Origin: Cylicocyclus nassatus
Taxonomy: Eukaryota > Nematoda > Chromadorea > Rhabditida > Strongylidae
DNA length: 64,000 nt
Assembly: GCA_958299035.1 (NCBI GenBank)
Contig: CATQJL010000316.1
Span: 19,383,676-19,447,675, forward strand
Direction: 5' to 3'
Shown here piece after piece: positions 12,907 to 25,007 of this stretch. Position 1 is the first letter of the stretch, and each line of letters opens with the position of its first letter. The position numbers were made by a program, and so were the translations under genes. Below the pieces are notes generated by a model. The model was not told where the DNA came from. It made no database searches and saw nothing but the letters and a program-made list of their open reading frames with translations.

Positions 12907-15900
12907 ATGATCAATATCAGGTTGCTACTAGCTGTTTGCACAACCTTCTTTGTATTATACCTCTTAAGCTCTTCTTCACCAACAAAACTTATGGTAACTG
13001 AATGACACTCTTTTACTCAACTTCAGTCAACTCCACTTGAACTGAAATTGCAGCAATCCCTCACTGGTGAAAATCCTGACAGTAACTGTTCCTGCGTCTA
13101 CAAAAATGTTGTGCATGATTTTTGTTACCATTTGCCTAGAGACTGGGCAATCAAAGGAAAACGCTTTAGTTGCAAATTCTCTTCATATCTTGACGAACTT
13201 GGTATGTGTATAATAAATCTTTACCAAAAAAAAATCAAATCAATCTTTAAGGAATGTTGTCGACAGCAAAAGTTATTGATCTGAAATCAGAGGAGATGCC
13301 TAGGCCCCCATTCGTGACCGCCATGTCTGAAAATCACTATTTGGAGGGACTGACACTGGTACAGCTACGTTCGCTTTAGTATGAAAAGCTTTGCATACTA
13401 GTTACTTATTCATTACTTCTCAGTGTGGTTGACAGACTCCAAGTTCCATCACAATTTTCCACGACACGTCACTTTTGCACATTTAGCTATCCTTTGGTAT
13501 CGGAGCTTTTTTCATCGATACATTATCGGTTCGTTGCCGTAAACCGATCGGATGTACTGCTACGCCCAATCTTTGTCAGCATTTTATGATAAAACTCGAG
13601 ATTAATCTGCTTTCTACAAACAGATCCTCTTTCGCAATAAAATAATTTACCCAGTGGTTAACAGGTCGTCACTGATTAGCAGATACTTCTGGTTCAGGGC
13701 TCGGCACGGCACCAAGGAAATTTTAAAACGGATCCCCCTTTGATCTTGAAAATTTCGTACGAAGTCTCATTTGACTGCAAACTCCAAACCTGAAAACCCT
13801 AAAAAAACGAAAGTTGATCAAAAAAAGTCGCTTTTTGTCTTCTCGGCCACAAAACGATATCCCCTTGCTTTTTGTCCCAAAAGCGATATCCAGCTGGACC
13901 GGTGCCAGTTTTGCAGAGCCCTCTTTTGGGCTTGATAAAGAATGAAGCGCAAAAATCAGTAATATCGGTGATAACAGCAGATGTTCTTGTAGATATTGTT
14001 TTTAGCATGCACTTATCCCTGTTCACACGTTCCCTGTACATCAACTCCCAGTTTTCCGGCACAAAACTTGTCATTGATTAGATTCGATAGGACATAACTT
14101 CAAAAACCACCTTCCGAGCTACGCCCGTATGCACGGTCATGCCCTTTCGGAAGGGGAGAAAAAGCTGTGAAAAGACGCCTTATACCTCTTTATACCAGCA
14201 ATTGTATTCCACCTTTCCTCCCCCATCTTTAGGAGGCTCTACGGTGTAGTAGATTTTTCGCTCAATTATAAGCTCCTGCAAGACGAAGGCGGTCGGTTCG
14301 ATGTGCGACGTGGCTGTGACGCAGCTGTGACGCAGCAATGTCGCAGCCGCGTTGCAAATCGAAACCGCCTTCGTCTTGCAGGAGCTTATATATGCTTGTG
14401 GTCGAGGTATTGTTGTGAAACATGCATGCGGACAAGCTACTCCAATTTTGCGCGCGCAACTAGCCGGCATTAAAGGCGCAGCAATTTGTTTGCAACGCAA
14501 AATCTCGGCAATGCAGGCACGCTGACACTACATCAAAATGCACTGCACTACTACAATACTAGCCTAATGAATGGCAGCACATCTGCCTGATCTCTAAAAA
14601 TTTACCCACGGAATCGCTAATCATTTAACTTTCCACTAACTCGATAATATAGTAAAGCTGTTCTGAAGATTCAACATGGGTGTGTTACGCATGTTTAAGT
14701 AAAAAAGGGGAAATCGAAGTCGAGGGTAAGATATGGAAGTAACTAACAAGGGAAGTGCTATCAGTGGCCGTGGCCTTTTGATATGAGATGCATATCATCT
14801 GGAGCAGCTTTGAACGCTGTTTTCAAATCTGCTTTCCGTTTCTGCGGAACGCTCTTCTGAAGAGAGTTATGGAAGCCTGAACATTCTATTTTGGGGGCAC
14901 TCCTCGAGTTTGAGGGTGCTGCTAATGTGCATTGGTGGTGCAGTAATGTAGTGGGTAGTTGCTGACATCGAAGGGGAGAGGTTGATGGTTCGAATTCGGT
15001 GGAGAGCGAACTATTTTGCTTATTGAATATGAGTTTGAAAGCACTCTAAATCGTCTGCAGACACTTACTGTAATGCCTTTGGCATAAGTGACCTAGAAAA
15101 AGAATTTTCTGGCAAAACTGCTTGTAATGAGAGTCTGAAATTCTATTTGACTTCCTTACTAGTAAAACAGGACCAAACATGGCCTAGCATGTTTGTCACC
15201 ACATAAAGCTCAAAAAATGCACACTGTCATTAGTCGAAAAGATGTTCTCTCCTGTTTGTGCTAAGGCATTACAGTAAGTGTCTGCAGACGATATAGAGTG
15301 CTTTTAAACTCACATTTAAAATGCAAAATGGTTCGCTCCCCACCGAATTCGAACCATCAACCTCTCCCCTTCGATGTCAGCAACTAACCACTACATTACT
15401 GCACCACCAATGCACACTAGCAGCACCCTCAAACTCGAGCGCCAAATAGGATGTTCAGGCTTCCACAACTTTCTTCAAAAGAGCGTTCCGCAGAAACGGA
15501 AAGCAGATTTGAAATCAGCGTTCGAAGCTGCTTCAGATGATATGCATCCCATATCAAACAGCCACGGCCATTGAAAGTACTTCCGTTGTAAGATCTATGG
15601 TTTTGATTTCGGCATTGTAAAGGTAGTCGTATTCCTAATTCTAATTAATCTTTATGTTAGCTTGGTGGTATCAAACTGCCTTTAAACCTAATAATTCTGA
15701 TTGACATTCTTCAGTAATGGTCATACATTTCTGTGCTAATTCCATTTCATTCATTTCGTAATGACTTTCAAGACTTTTGATAGTCATAGGCGCCTTTTTT
15801 TTGTAATAAATAAAATAATATATAATAACATAAATCCGTAGGATAGCGAAATCTTCAGTAAGCTGATAGCAAGCCGGGGTCAATGCAAACAATAAAAAAC

Positions 15901-18900
15901 CAGCTTGTCAATCTGCCAAAGCGTTGCCATTTATGATGCTAACAGGAAGAGGATACTTTTCGAAAGCACCAGTCCAGATGAGGCATACAACATCGTAACG
16001 TGCTCAAAGCGCTAATTTCAAATCTGGCAAAATCAGCTGCGGAGCGTCTTTGGGCAACGAGTTATGGTTGTTTTTGTGGAGAAAATTGGAAGTTGAGAGA
16101 AGAAAAAAATTATACGCAGAAGTCTCCAGTTGGGCTCGAATCGGGTGTTGTCTGTCAGATTACTCTGTGCAAAGAAAAATGTCTGTCTGCTATACCACAC
16201 TTAAAACGAGTCTTTCTGCGAAATATACTTGTTGTAACAATCAATTTTATTCTCTTTACCCTTTCAATTTTTGGCCCTTAATCGGTCATAGCTCCTCATC
16301 CAGAGGCGCTCCGCAGATAAGGAGGACAGATTTGAAATCAGCGCTCCCAGCAGGACACGATGATATATGTCTCATCTGGATTGGTTTTTTCGACTAAGTA
16401 TCCTCTCCTTGTAAAATATTCAAGTAGTAGAGCCTCCGGAAGATGGGTAGAAAACAAAGGGTATATATTCTCAGGATACCCAGAGGGCATCTCTCACAAC
16501 TTCGTTCCCTTCGTCAGCGAGGTGTACGCGCGGGCTCAAATAGTGAAAATGTCAATCATTAATGAGAAAACCTTGCAACCAGACAACTTTGTCTTTCTTC
16601 CAGATTGCGAACTTCCGCAGGCTCTGGCCACGTCAGGAAGTAATTGTTTACGATTTGGGTCTCACATCGAAATCAAAGAAGGAACTGCAAGTGAAGCGCC
16701 TAGAGAGGTAAGCATTTTCCGAGTTTGTTTAACTCAGGCATTTCAGAAAAAGTGCCTGGTGAAAGTGCGCAGTTTTCCATTTGAAGCTTATCCGCATTAC
16801 GTAAATGATTTAACGCAGTACAGATGGAAACCCCTTCTCATAGCAGTAAGTTGCTCATAGCATTTTTAAAAAAGAAAACGATTTTACTTTGTCACGACTT
16901 TTTGAACGCTGATTAAGATGATGTTGAAAGAGTTTGGCGCCTTATGGTACATGGATACTTCTGTGCGATGGAGAAGCGATCGACGTGACATCGTGTACAG
17001 TGAGATCACCTGCCGTAAGAAAGCTTGGAAAACGAGTTTCGCAAGTCAAATTATACTTTTATTAGCAGTTAAAATCCCAAAAGTCGGAGAATAGTTATAA
17101 GCGTAAATTCAAAGATTTAACATTGCAAGAATTCGGAGGCTTGTGTCACGAGATTTTGATCGCCATCTGTTTTATTACTGAATTACTGACAGCTTACTCT
17201 GAACATACTGGCCCCCTTTACTTATCGCTGAATGCTTCACGCGATAAGCAAAAATATCTGCATCAGCATTTATACGAGTTATAATATGACTGAATCAAAA
17301 AATTGTTTCGTCACATGCTGCTGCACACAGCTTTGATTTGCTTTTTTATCCAGTGAAAATTCAAACTTGACTAGCTTTCGGAAAATGCGTAGATTTTTAA
17401 TGCTATCCAAAAAATCAGACAGCTTGCAAAAATTTGATCGTCTCCAATCTCGAGTCAACACTTGACAATGTCCCAAAGTGTATACATTGTGGTGATTATG
17501 TTGGATATGAACGTAACTAGTCAGAGAAAAGGCAGAACTTTTAGTGATTCTAGTGACCCAAAATCTGCTAGCTCGTCTTTAGCGTTCGTCTTTAGCAAGT
17601 ATCGGATATCATGGATATCTTATCCAATGATTTTGAGCTATTACTCGAAACATCCCACCGAAGGAACATTGTAGTTTGAAAGCATCATACGGCACCAGAG
17701 ATCTAACCTTGCTACATTTTGATCCTCTGGAAAATATTACCCTCACAAGTTGTTGCAGAAAAACGAATACGTCTTGTTGCCAATTAATTAGAAATTTTGC
17801 AATCTTATAATATTTATTGCCCTTCAAGTCTCGGGCACTCTTTGTCGTCTTCTTCTGTTGGGCGTCACAGGAAGAATCAAGGTTTATTAGAGACTAATAA
17901 AGGGGCGGTAAAAATATGAGAGGCGGATGAGCGATCAATAGAACTGATTAAGGCAATGAGTGCCTTTTATAGCGCTCATTTCTCGAGCACTCTGAGGTTG
18001 CAATCCACTACGCGAGTGCAGATCACTATGACGAATTACGGATCATTTACATTACTAACAGAACAATAATATTCTGCAGATTTATTTTGAAATACAAAAG
18101 ACTATGATCACGAAAGCATCACAAATATCGCATATTCGTTTACTACATGGACTGCTCAAACTCTGCCAACCACTCGCGGCGCGGCTGAAGTTGCGGAAGC
18201 ACAACGACGAATTTGTGCTGGGGCAAGCGTTTTACACGCGGCGCATGCTCCGCAGTGATGTCTATCCGTGCGGTCAACGAACAAACGATACTGCCTATTC
18301 TAAAGATAGAATTTTCGTTTCCCACAGACTTTGCAGAACTCACTTGTCTACGAAATCATTGCGTCATCTTGACTTTGAAACCGCACTAAACAGTCACTGC
18401 AAGAAATTCTTGCGATATTGAAAAGCTTGGCCACACTGCGCCGCATACGCCACTCATGCTGGGCATGCTGCAGTGATATAGACGTCCAATGCAGCTTTTC
18501 ATGCCGCAACCGTAACACCAGTATAACACTGAGCGCGTTGCCAGCGCGCACGCAAACGCCTTCCAGTTTGGCTTAACTCAGCAGGGGATGATTTAATTGA
18601 AGGACCACTTTGATTTACGTTACTGCAGCACTTGATACAGTGGCCTAAAAGCGGCTCCAAGCCCACTATGCCCTTAGCAGCGTTCCACGTTCGATGCAGC
18701 AGCGACGGCGGCAGTACGTCGTCTAAACTCGCCGATTTTTTTACAATGCAATCTTTCTGTCTTAAGCAGAAAGTCAGAAAAGTTTTCCTGTTACCTTTTT
18801 ATGTCGAAATAGTAAGACACGGCGGAAATTTGCAGTGCATGCATCTTTTTGTTACCTTGCGTTTGGTGAGTTCTAATTCAGGCTAACTTTACTTGCTTAA

Positions 18901-21900
18901 CGAGTACGACGGCATGCCTGTAACAATTAAGAAACTACATGAACTATACGAAAACATCCTGTTGCTATGGTTCAAATAGCAGCAGTTAGTTGGTCACGAA
19001 TTTTATGAATGTAAGCGAAGTAATCCCAAAAAGTATCTCTTTGCGGACTATTGAGCTTGGGCAAAACTCAACTTATCTTTGCGTGCGAGTAAGAACTAGT
19101 AAATTCGGGAGCAAAACCTATTGGCACAAGTTTTTCTACACCTTCTTTCCTCACTTCTTTGCTCTGAAATCCATTTTTTAGGTCGTTCTTCCCTGCTACA
19201 ACAGCCATTCCACAGTGCAGAAAGGTAATATTTTTGACTTATATGACATCTTACAAATTGTAATTAACTTTGCAGCCTGCTTTCCTGCTTCACTTTTACT
19301 CGAGCCATAGCATTTTTGCCGTTACTCATCCAGGTAAAGAATTAGCCAACGAAGTAGGTGCAATTTGAAAGAAGTTCACAACAATCATAGTGTAAAGATT
19401 GGCTTCGCTTGGTCAGGACGGTACGTAGGAGTTTAGTATGTAAGCAAGTAAGCAAGTATCAGGTGCAAAAGAATGGACATTTTTAAGCAACGATCGCTAT
19501 TCGCTTCCAAAAGCTTTGGCGCATGTACTGAAGCCATATAATGGACTGTCTCATGAATTTCTGAATTTTAAGCCTCACCGTGATAAATCATTCAACTTCT
19601 TAATATGTTTCAGACCACCACTCGATAAACAAAGCACGCTCTGCAAGGTGGCATATAGATGTCCGCTTCACCTATGTTCGTGTCGAAGTTTTGAGATCTT
19701 CAAAATTTAGAAACATCTTCCTTCAAAAATTCTTGCGAATCACTCACTCATTCATACATATATTAGGTCATTCCGAAAGTAATTTCGCTTTTTCCAAGTT
19801 TGCGCTACATCTGAACGAACAAAGCTTTCTGAGAGATCTCGGTAGCATTCGATGCAGAAATTCATCCTCTTTCTAGTGCTTATAAAATCTATACAGCACA
19901 GCCAATGAGCTCTCTGAAAATCCAAAGATTCTGCGGCGGATGCTTTTTGCTATGGTCAACTTCAGCTATTTTTCAAAATCTTTGTATGAATCCTCTGAAC
20001 AAGTAGCGAATGGATAGAGCAAACCCTGTAGGATACAAAACAATTTTTCAATCCTTTCCATAGCTCGTCATATTTTTTTTTACAGAATTTTAACTGAATA
20101 TAATAATATAATACTAGGTCATTCCGAAAGTGATTTCGCTTTTTTCAAACGGAAGCCACATGTGATGGAACAAAGATTTTTAGGATGTCTTGGTAGCATT
20201 CGATGCAGCATTTCATTTTCTTTCTAAAAGTAATGAAATCGTTGCAGCATACTCAATGAGCTTTCGGAAAATTGCCAAAATCTGCGACCCAAGCTTTTTG
20301 AGATGGTCAAGTTTCACAATTTTTTAAAACTTTCATATTAATCCTCAGAAGGAGCTAAAGTAACGATTAGAAAGAGAAGACCTCATAGGATAGCTCGCCG
20401 TAATTTTTTAAGAAATTTTTTACCAAAACCACCGGTTTTTTCAGGCTTACGTCAGCCACATTCGCATCAAACACCAATAAATCTTTGAATTTGAAACTTC
20501 CAAAATGATATACGACTTGATATTGGTTTTACAAAGCGAATAAGAGTATATGTATTCGAAATATCAAATTTCGAGTTTTTCGGGTACAGGCTTGGGGGTG
20601 TTCAAAAGCATGAGTAATGATGATTTTATTCCCGAACGCTGAACGAATCGGAAACTAAAAGCACCCATTAGAAAGAGGAGAACAAGCTGCATCGAATCAC
20701 AGCCGAGCTGTTTACCGCTTGATGTTCTAATGGGTTTAAGTTCACCAAGAATGGAAATTGGTAGCATCAGTTAAAATTCTATTAAAAAAATATGACGAGC
20801 TATGAAAAGGATTGAAAAACTGTTTTGTATCCTACAGGGTTTGCTCTATCCATTCGCTACTTGGGCTTCTTCAGAGGATTCATACAAAGATTTTGAAAAA
20901 TAGCTGAAGTTGACCATAGCAAAAAGCGTCCGCCGCAGAATCTTTGGATTTTCAGAGAGCTCATTGGCTGTGCTGTATAGATTTTATAAGCACTAGAAAG
21001 AGGATGAATTTCTGCATCGAATGCTACCAAGGTCTCTCAGAAAGCTTTGTTCCTTCAGATGTAGCGCACACTTGGAAAAAGCGAAATTACTTTCGGAATG
21101 ACCTAATACATTCATTAGTGGATTTTGAGGCTGAATCTTACACTTGAGGGAATTATCTTAGAAAGCACTTCGTATATACAAAGCACAGGTTATGGTTAAC
21201 CTCTAGCGTTGTAAATCTTACAAAAAGTGAGCAACCCGTATTTACGAACGTGGTTCTTCAAGGTAAATTACCCTAATAGGCAAGGTTAAAGGCAGTGTCT
21301 CACCAAAGTTGGGTCGCGCGGATCTTCACATATTCTATCATAGGGCCCTCTAAATAGGCCATTGCAACAAATCCCACTCAATTTGACCCCCTCCACGCTG
21401 AGAAGAAATCGCTCAAAGTGGTACGCGGAGAGCGAGTTGGTACGCGCGGACGACTCCTTCGGTCTCCCCCCTTACGCGTTTGAACGTGTTCCTCCACTTC
21501 GCATCCACCTCCCCTCTGTTGCTGCCACTGTGGCTGTGGCTGAAGTTGGAAGGCACAACTCGTCCTTGTTGCTTCCGCGGGGCCTCCAGAAAACGGGGTT
21601 TTTGGGAACTTCGTGCGATTTTAAGCCCACACAGTGCTAGACAGGGTCCGACAGGCTTGCAAAATGCAAAAATCTCGGCAACTAAATTTGGGTGAGACAC
21701 TGCCTTTAAATTCACCCTGACAGTTTGTACAAACATTGATCTCTCGATGCACCGCTCAGCATTATTAATGATACTGTTTTGACAACAAACACACATATCC
21801 ATGATTACTGTTATTCCACATTTCCTGCGACCTCTTTTCTCTCGTTCATGTTAAAAAAATAATGGCCCGTAGTAAAGCTCGGTCACGAGAGATGATTTTT

Positions 21901-24227
21901 CCTGAGGCCCTCATATGAGGCTTTGTTGGGTGTGATGAGGACTGGCCACGGTTTGGAGCTGATCTCCCTGCCGGGCTTCATCTGAAGCTCACCTGTAGGG
22001 TGACATTGCATACTTGCACCACGGAAAAGGTGGTGCAAGTATGCAAGGTCACCCTACAGGTGAGCTTCAGATGAAGCCCGGCAGGGAGATCAGCTCCAAA
22101 CCGAGTCATCAAAGATGAGCCGGGCGACGACATAGGATAAATACTGTGCTAAAGAGGAGAGCACAGAGAAAATCTCCGTAAGTTGCTCCCGAGTAACTTA
22201 CGAAACACCGCAGCTGACGTTCTTTTGCGGTGCAAAACTCCCAAAACTGCACAATTTTGGGCGCCTAAGTGAGTGAGGATCGATGAACAGCTGATTGCGC
22301 GACGAAATCGGAAAAAAAGTTTTTTTGCATTTTTCCTGTAGTTTTTGCTTTTTTTCAAAGAACCGCTTCAGATAACAAAAAAGTAAATTTACCTTTCTAA
22401 CCATTTTTCGCCAAGTGTGATTTTTCCTCGTATGAAGGCCAAAATATTGTATATTTGTTTTATCGCGTTGTTTGCCTGGTGAAATCTCTGCAAGCGGTTA
22501 TCATCGATTTTTTCGACAACGGCCGCTATCAAAGGTCGCCAGGCCGAGTAACAAAAGTGGTGCCGCTAGCCGCACTCGAATCACAGCTCTGCCGCTTGAA
22601 ACGCATTAGTCGTATCCATTCGACTAGTAATGCACAAATGGTAGAAACGTTCCACCGTTGAAAACGCGATCGTCCAGTAAGTGATCTGTCGAAATCAATC
22701 GCTCCCCTGGCAATGTGCTGAGGCGCGATGAGATCAACTCCGGTCCGCCTCAAGAGAGATGCCCTGATGGGAGTTTACTACGAGCCAATATGAAAAGTTC
22801 TTCAATGTTTTGTTAGTCGGTAAACGTATTTAGTTGAACTACGATACTTTGATGATGTATAAAATCATCCACCAAACGAGTAAACTGGTGAGCTAAGATC
22901 TGGTCGGAGGAGCTCCACATTATGAAAATTTCTCCAGCTCAACTAGTTACGCTTAGAGCTGACCAAAAAGAAAAATTGATTCCAATTTTGTAATATGACG
23001 GGACGAAATCATGCCATAGAAATTTGAGGTGATGATGTTAGGTTGTTCTAAAAGTAAACTTTTTAATAACTTAGCTGTCTAACTTTTCCTAGCAGATTTA
23101 AGGTACCATTTTATAAAGAGAGGCAAGCTCTACAGAATGACCCCCGCTTATGTCTTAATACACGTAAAGTTTGAAGCCAAAAACTAAAATTTTCCTACTC
23201 CTAAAAGTTCCAAAAAGAAACCGCTTTTGCTCCTGTAGAGCACTCACGGAACCCCGAGTTGGTTTACATACAACAAACGCATTTATTCATAGATGCATTT
23301 CAAGATTTTTTTGCGCATAGAAAATGGGAAAATAAACATCCGAAATTAGCAATTTCACCTTCAACCCCTCCCACGTATGAACACTACTAGGTGATTGTAT
23401 ATCTGCAAGCTTTAGTAAACATAGCCTCGAAATTATGTTTTGCTCTGATGATCAAAAAAATCAATAACACTTAAAAATACGAAAAAGTGATATTTTTTGC
23501 ATTTTTGGTTAATATTTCTTGATTTTGGCTCCCAGAAAAATTCGCTAAATTCCTCTCGAATACTGTTGTGTATCTACTGTACGATGACCAGGCTGGAGGT
23601 CCGTTAAGATTTTCTGGGAGAAATAGAATAATCAAAACTTCTTAGCTTGGCTTCAAATCCCAAAATAATTACAACTTAGGGATCTTGGTACGGATTTTAC
23701 CTCCGCTTCATTAAACGGTACCCTGAACTTGCTAATGAACGATAACAGTTTAACTCATCTAAGAAAGGAAATGAAAGACTTGGCCGTTTCTTTGCATTAC
23801 GCGTGCTTCAAGATGCCAAGTTAAGAAACATCTGTGTCAAACTCTGCGCACATTATGAGAGAGTCGCTACTTATCAGTTGATCGAAACGATATCAGAAAA
23901 CCTATGCAAAACTGACAAAAAGCTAAAAATCTGCTTGATGAAAATTTTGACTACACATTTAGGGATGTACAGCTACATTCCAACGGATATTGGTAAGATT
24001 AAGGCGACTGAGAATCTCGATGCTAACTTCGCATTTGTTGTTAGAACTGCAGACGCTCTTGAACTGCTGAAATGGTGATTGAGATTGACTGTTGAACTAT
24101 GATGAATGATTTACTTCAGGTATGTCTTGTGCGCACTTGAAGAAGATTGCATGGCGCCTTATAAAGCCAAATTGATCTGCAAGTTTCAAAAAAACGACCG
24201 TTATAACAGTTATGCGGGTTGTCACAG
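12907..24227 (+). CDS. DUF1647-like type II membrane protein (multi-exon, 3' end not found)
   Basis: Exons joined in phase: 12907-12993, 13027-13201, 13291-13358, 16604-16690, 16747-16845, 16918-17014, one unresolved exon, 19182-19224, 19276-19333, 23963-24074 and 24120-24227. The N-terminus ([15 protein letters not shown]...) is a short tail plus one membrane segment, as in Golgi type II enzymes. Landmarks in order: [114 protein letters not shown] and a final YAGCHR. From memory this order matches the nematode-expanded DUF1647 family, thought to be glycosyltransferase-like; the exact function is unknown. A longer frame through 16360-16860 is wrong, because a CTTCCAG acceptor at 16601 and a CAA|GTGAAG donor at 16690 give the conserved frame. 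Introns of 3.2 and 4.6 kb are full of mobile elements. The exon after CHR is not visible, so the gene is incomplete or broken. Confidence 0.82.
14264..14397. repeat. Foldback hairpin inside the large intron
   Basis: A tract of about 35 bp starting TATAAGCTCCTGCAAGACGA recurs inverted about 60 bp further on, so the arms can pair over nearly their whole length. The loop contains two copies of GCTGTGACGCAG. Lies in the 3.2-kb intron of the DUF1647-like gene. Confidence 0.7.
14742..15590. mobile_element. Foldback element FBt-1 with inverted pair of tRNA-like boxes
   Basis: About 320-bp arms (14767-15070 and 15245-15570) are nearly complementary, with outer ends AACTAACAAGGGAAG and CTTCCGTTGTA. 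Each arm contains a tRNA-like segment. The left arm has a TGTAGTGGGTAG A-box-like tract (about 14948) and GGTTCGAATTC B-box-like tract (14988-14998). The right arm has the mirror image (B box 15345-15355, better A box TGTAGTGGTTAG). Related elements lie at 46016-46488 and 49606-50300, and a fragment at about 16295-16380. Confidence 0.75.
16290..16385 (-). repeat. Fragment of the FBt foldback family
   Basis: Shares the CGCTCCGCAGA..GACAGATTTGAAATCAGCGCT block with the right arm of the element at 14742-15590. It lies just upstream of the 16604 exon of the DUF1647-like gene. Confidence 0.55.
17015..19181. other. Intron stretch of the DUF1647-like gene with one exon unplaced
   Basis: The flanking exons end in phase 1 (17014) and start in phase 2 (19182), so at least one exon should lie here. 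I could not identify it. A GC-richer block at 18150-18560 resembles other GC-rich dispersed repeats of this window. Confidence 0.4.
19764..21105. mobile_element. Nested foldback TIR element F1 (copy 1)
   Basis: Outer ends are TAGGTCATTCCGAAAGTAAT and its complement, with TA targets. The outer arms of about 340 bp (19764-20100 and 20795-21105) are nearly complementary. A second element with similar but distinct ends (TAGGTCATTCCGAAAGTGAT at 20114) sits inside. Lies in the 4.6-kb intron of the DUF1647-like gene. An inverted, practically identical copy lies at about 28613-29904, and a third, interrupted copy at about 55445-63760. Confidence 0.75.
21286..21709. mobile_element. TIR element with TTAAAGGCAGTGTC ends (P1)
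   Basis: Ends TTAAAGGCAGTGTCTCACC and its exact complement at 21691-21709. A 424-bp GC-rich interior with no confirmed ORF; the 129-codon minus ORF through it is not conserved in the sister elements. The same terminal motif flanks unrelated interiors at 50934-51582 and 60491-60944. Confidence 0.65.
21950..22102. repeat. Near-perfect 73-bp-arm hairpin
   Basis: The arms (21950-22022 and 22030-22102) are complementary over 73 bp with a single mismatch and a 7-base loop (GGAAAAG). The left arm begins GGTTTGGAGCTGATCTCCC. No terminal repeat family was recognised. It lies in an intron of the DUF1647-like gene, so transcripts would contain a long double-stranded stem. Confidence 0.85.
22103..23962. 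other. Intron stretch, nothing recognised
   Basis: AT-rich intronic sequence. A mariner-type end-like tract, TTAGGTTGTTCTAAAAGTAA, is seen at about 23039, but no partner end was found. No exon supported. Confidence 0.4.
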
Positions 24228-25007
24228 GTATAAATTGTTCCACATGTTTTTTCATGTCTGATTGGAACTGACGTCTTTCAAACTAAGGAACCTACGAGGA
24301 ACCTGCGAAAGTACCGCTGTAACTCTAAATAATGAGATATATGTACAGTACCCACACTAATTATTCGACAGAAAACGCAAAAACTGACGATCCGCGTTTT
24401 TTTTTTCGTTTTTTCTTCGTAACTTCCTTCAGAATGCATAAAATACGAATCTGAAGAAAGCATGATGTTCAGCTCGTCAAGATGAATCTTCTCATAAACT
24501 GCACTCTCATACTATTCCGTTTTCAGTCTGCTCAATTTTCGTGTGAGGACGGGTTTTCGTAGTGGTGTAACTCAGCGAAGAACACACGTATTCAAGTAAA
24601 CACGACTCGGTAGAGCTGTTCCGGTAGATTATCATGTACTAACGACTAGCGAAGGATCCCCTTTTCATAGAGAAAGATAGGCCGGTAAATTTTGATAGAA
24701 TCGATGTCTTCCAAATTTTAGCTACCGTAACCATACAGTAAGGCGCTAATCTGCAAAGCAGGTGTGTTTTTCGTAATCAGCGAACTAGATAACCTCTATG
24801 CGCAAGTTTTCCAAGAATTTCGGGCCCTTTGATTTTTTCTCGTTCAAGGCTGTAAAGCTCGCCGACGGGTTTTGGCTAAAATATTGATGATCTTGGATTG
24901 ACAGGAAACTTCGCCCGTAAAGGTTTTCGGACTCGCTGATTACGAAAATAGTGCTGTTTGTGCAGCGTAAGCTTTTGCAGGAGCGTTATGCTGAGAGGAA
25001 TGCTGCG

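Noticed and set aside
16360..16860. 166-codon ORF as a single exon
   Set aside because: The frame runs through two introns. The conserved protein (EVIVYDLGL, then the YRWKP block) needs a CTTCCAG acceptor at 16601 and a frame change at 16690.
20564..21147. 67-codon ORFs present twice at 100% identity as conserved proteins
   Set aside because: The identity comes from the palindrome arms (20564-21147 and 28571-29154), which are non-coding F1 repeat sequence.
21413..21802. 129-codon minus ORF
   Set aside because: It crosses the ends of the TIR element at 21286-21709 and is not preserved in sister elements.
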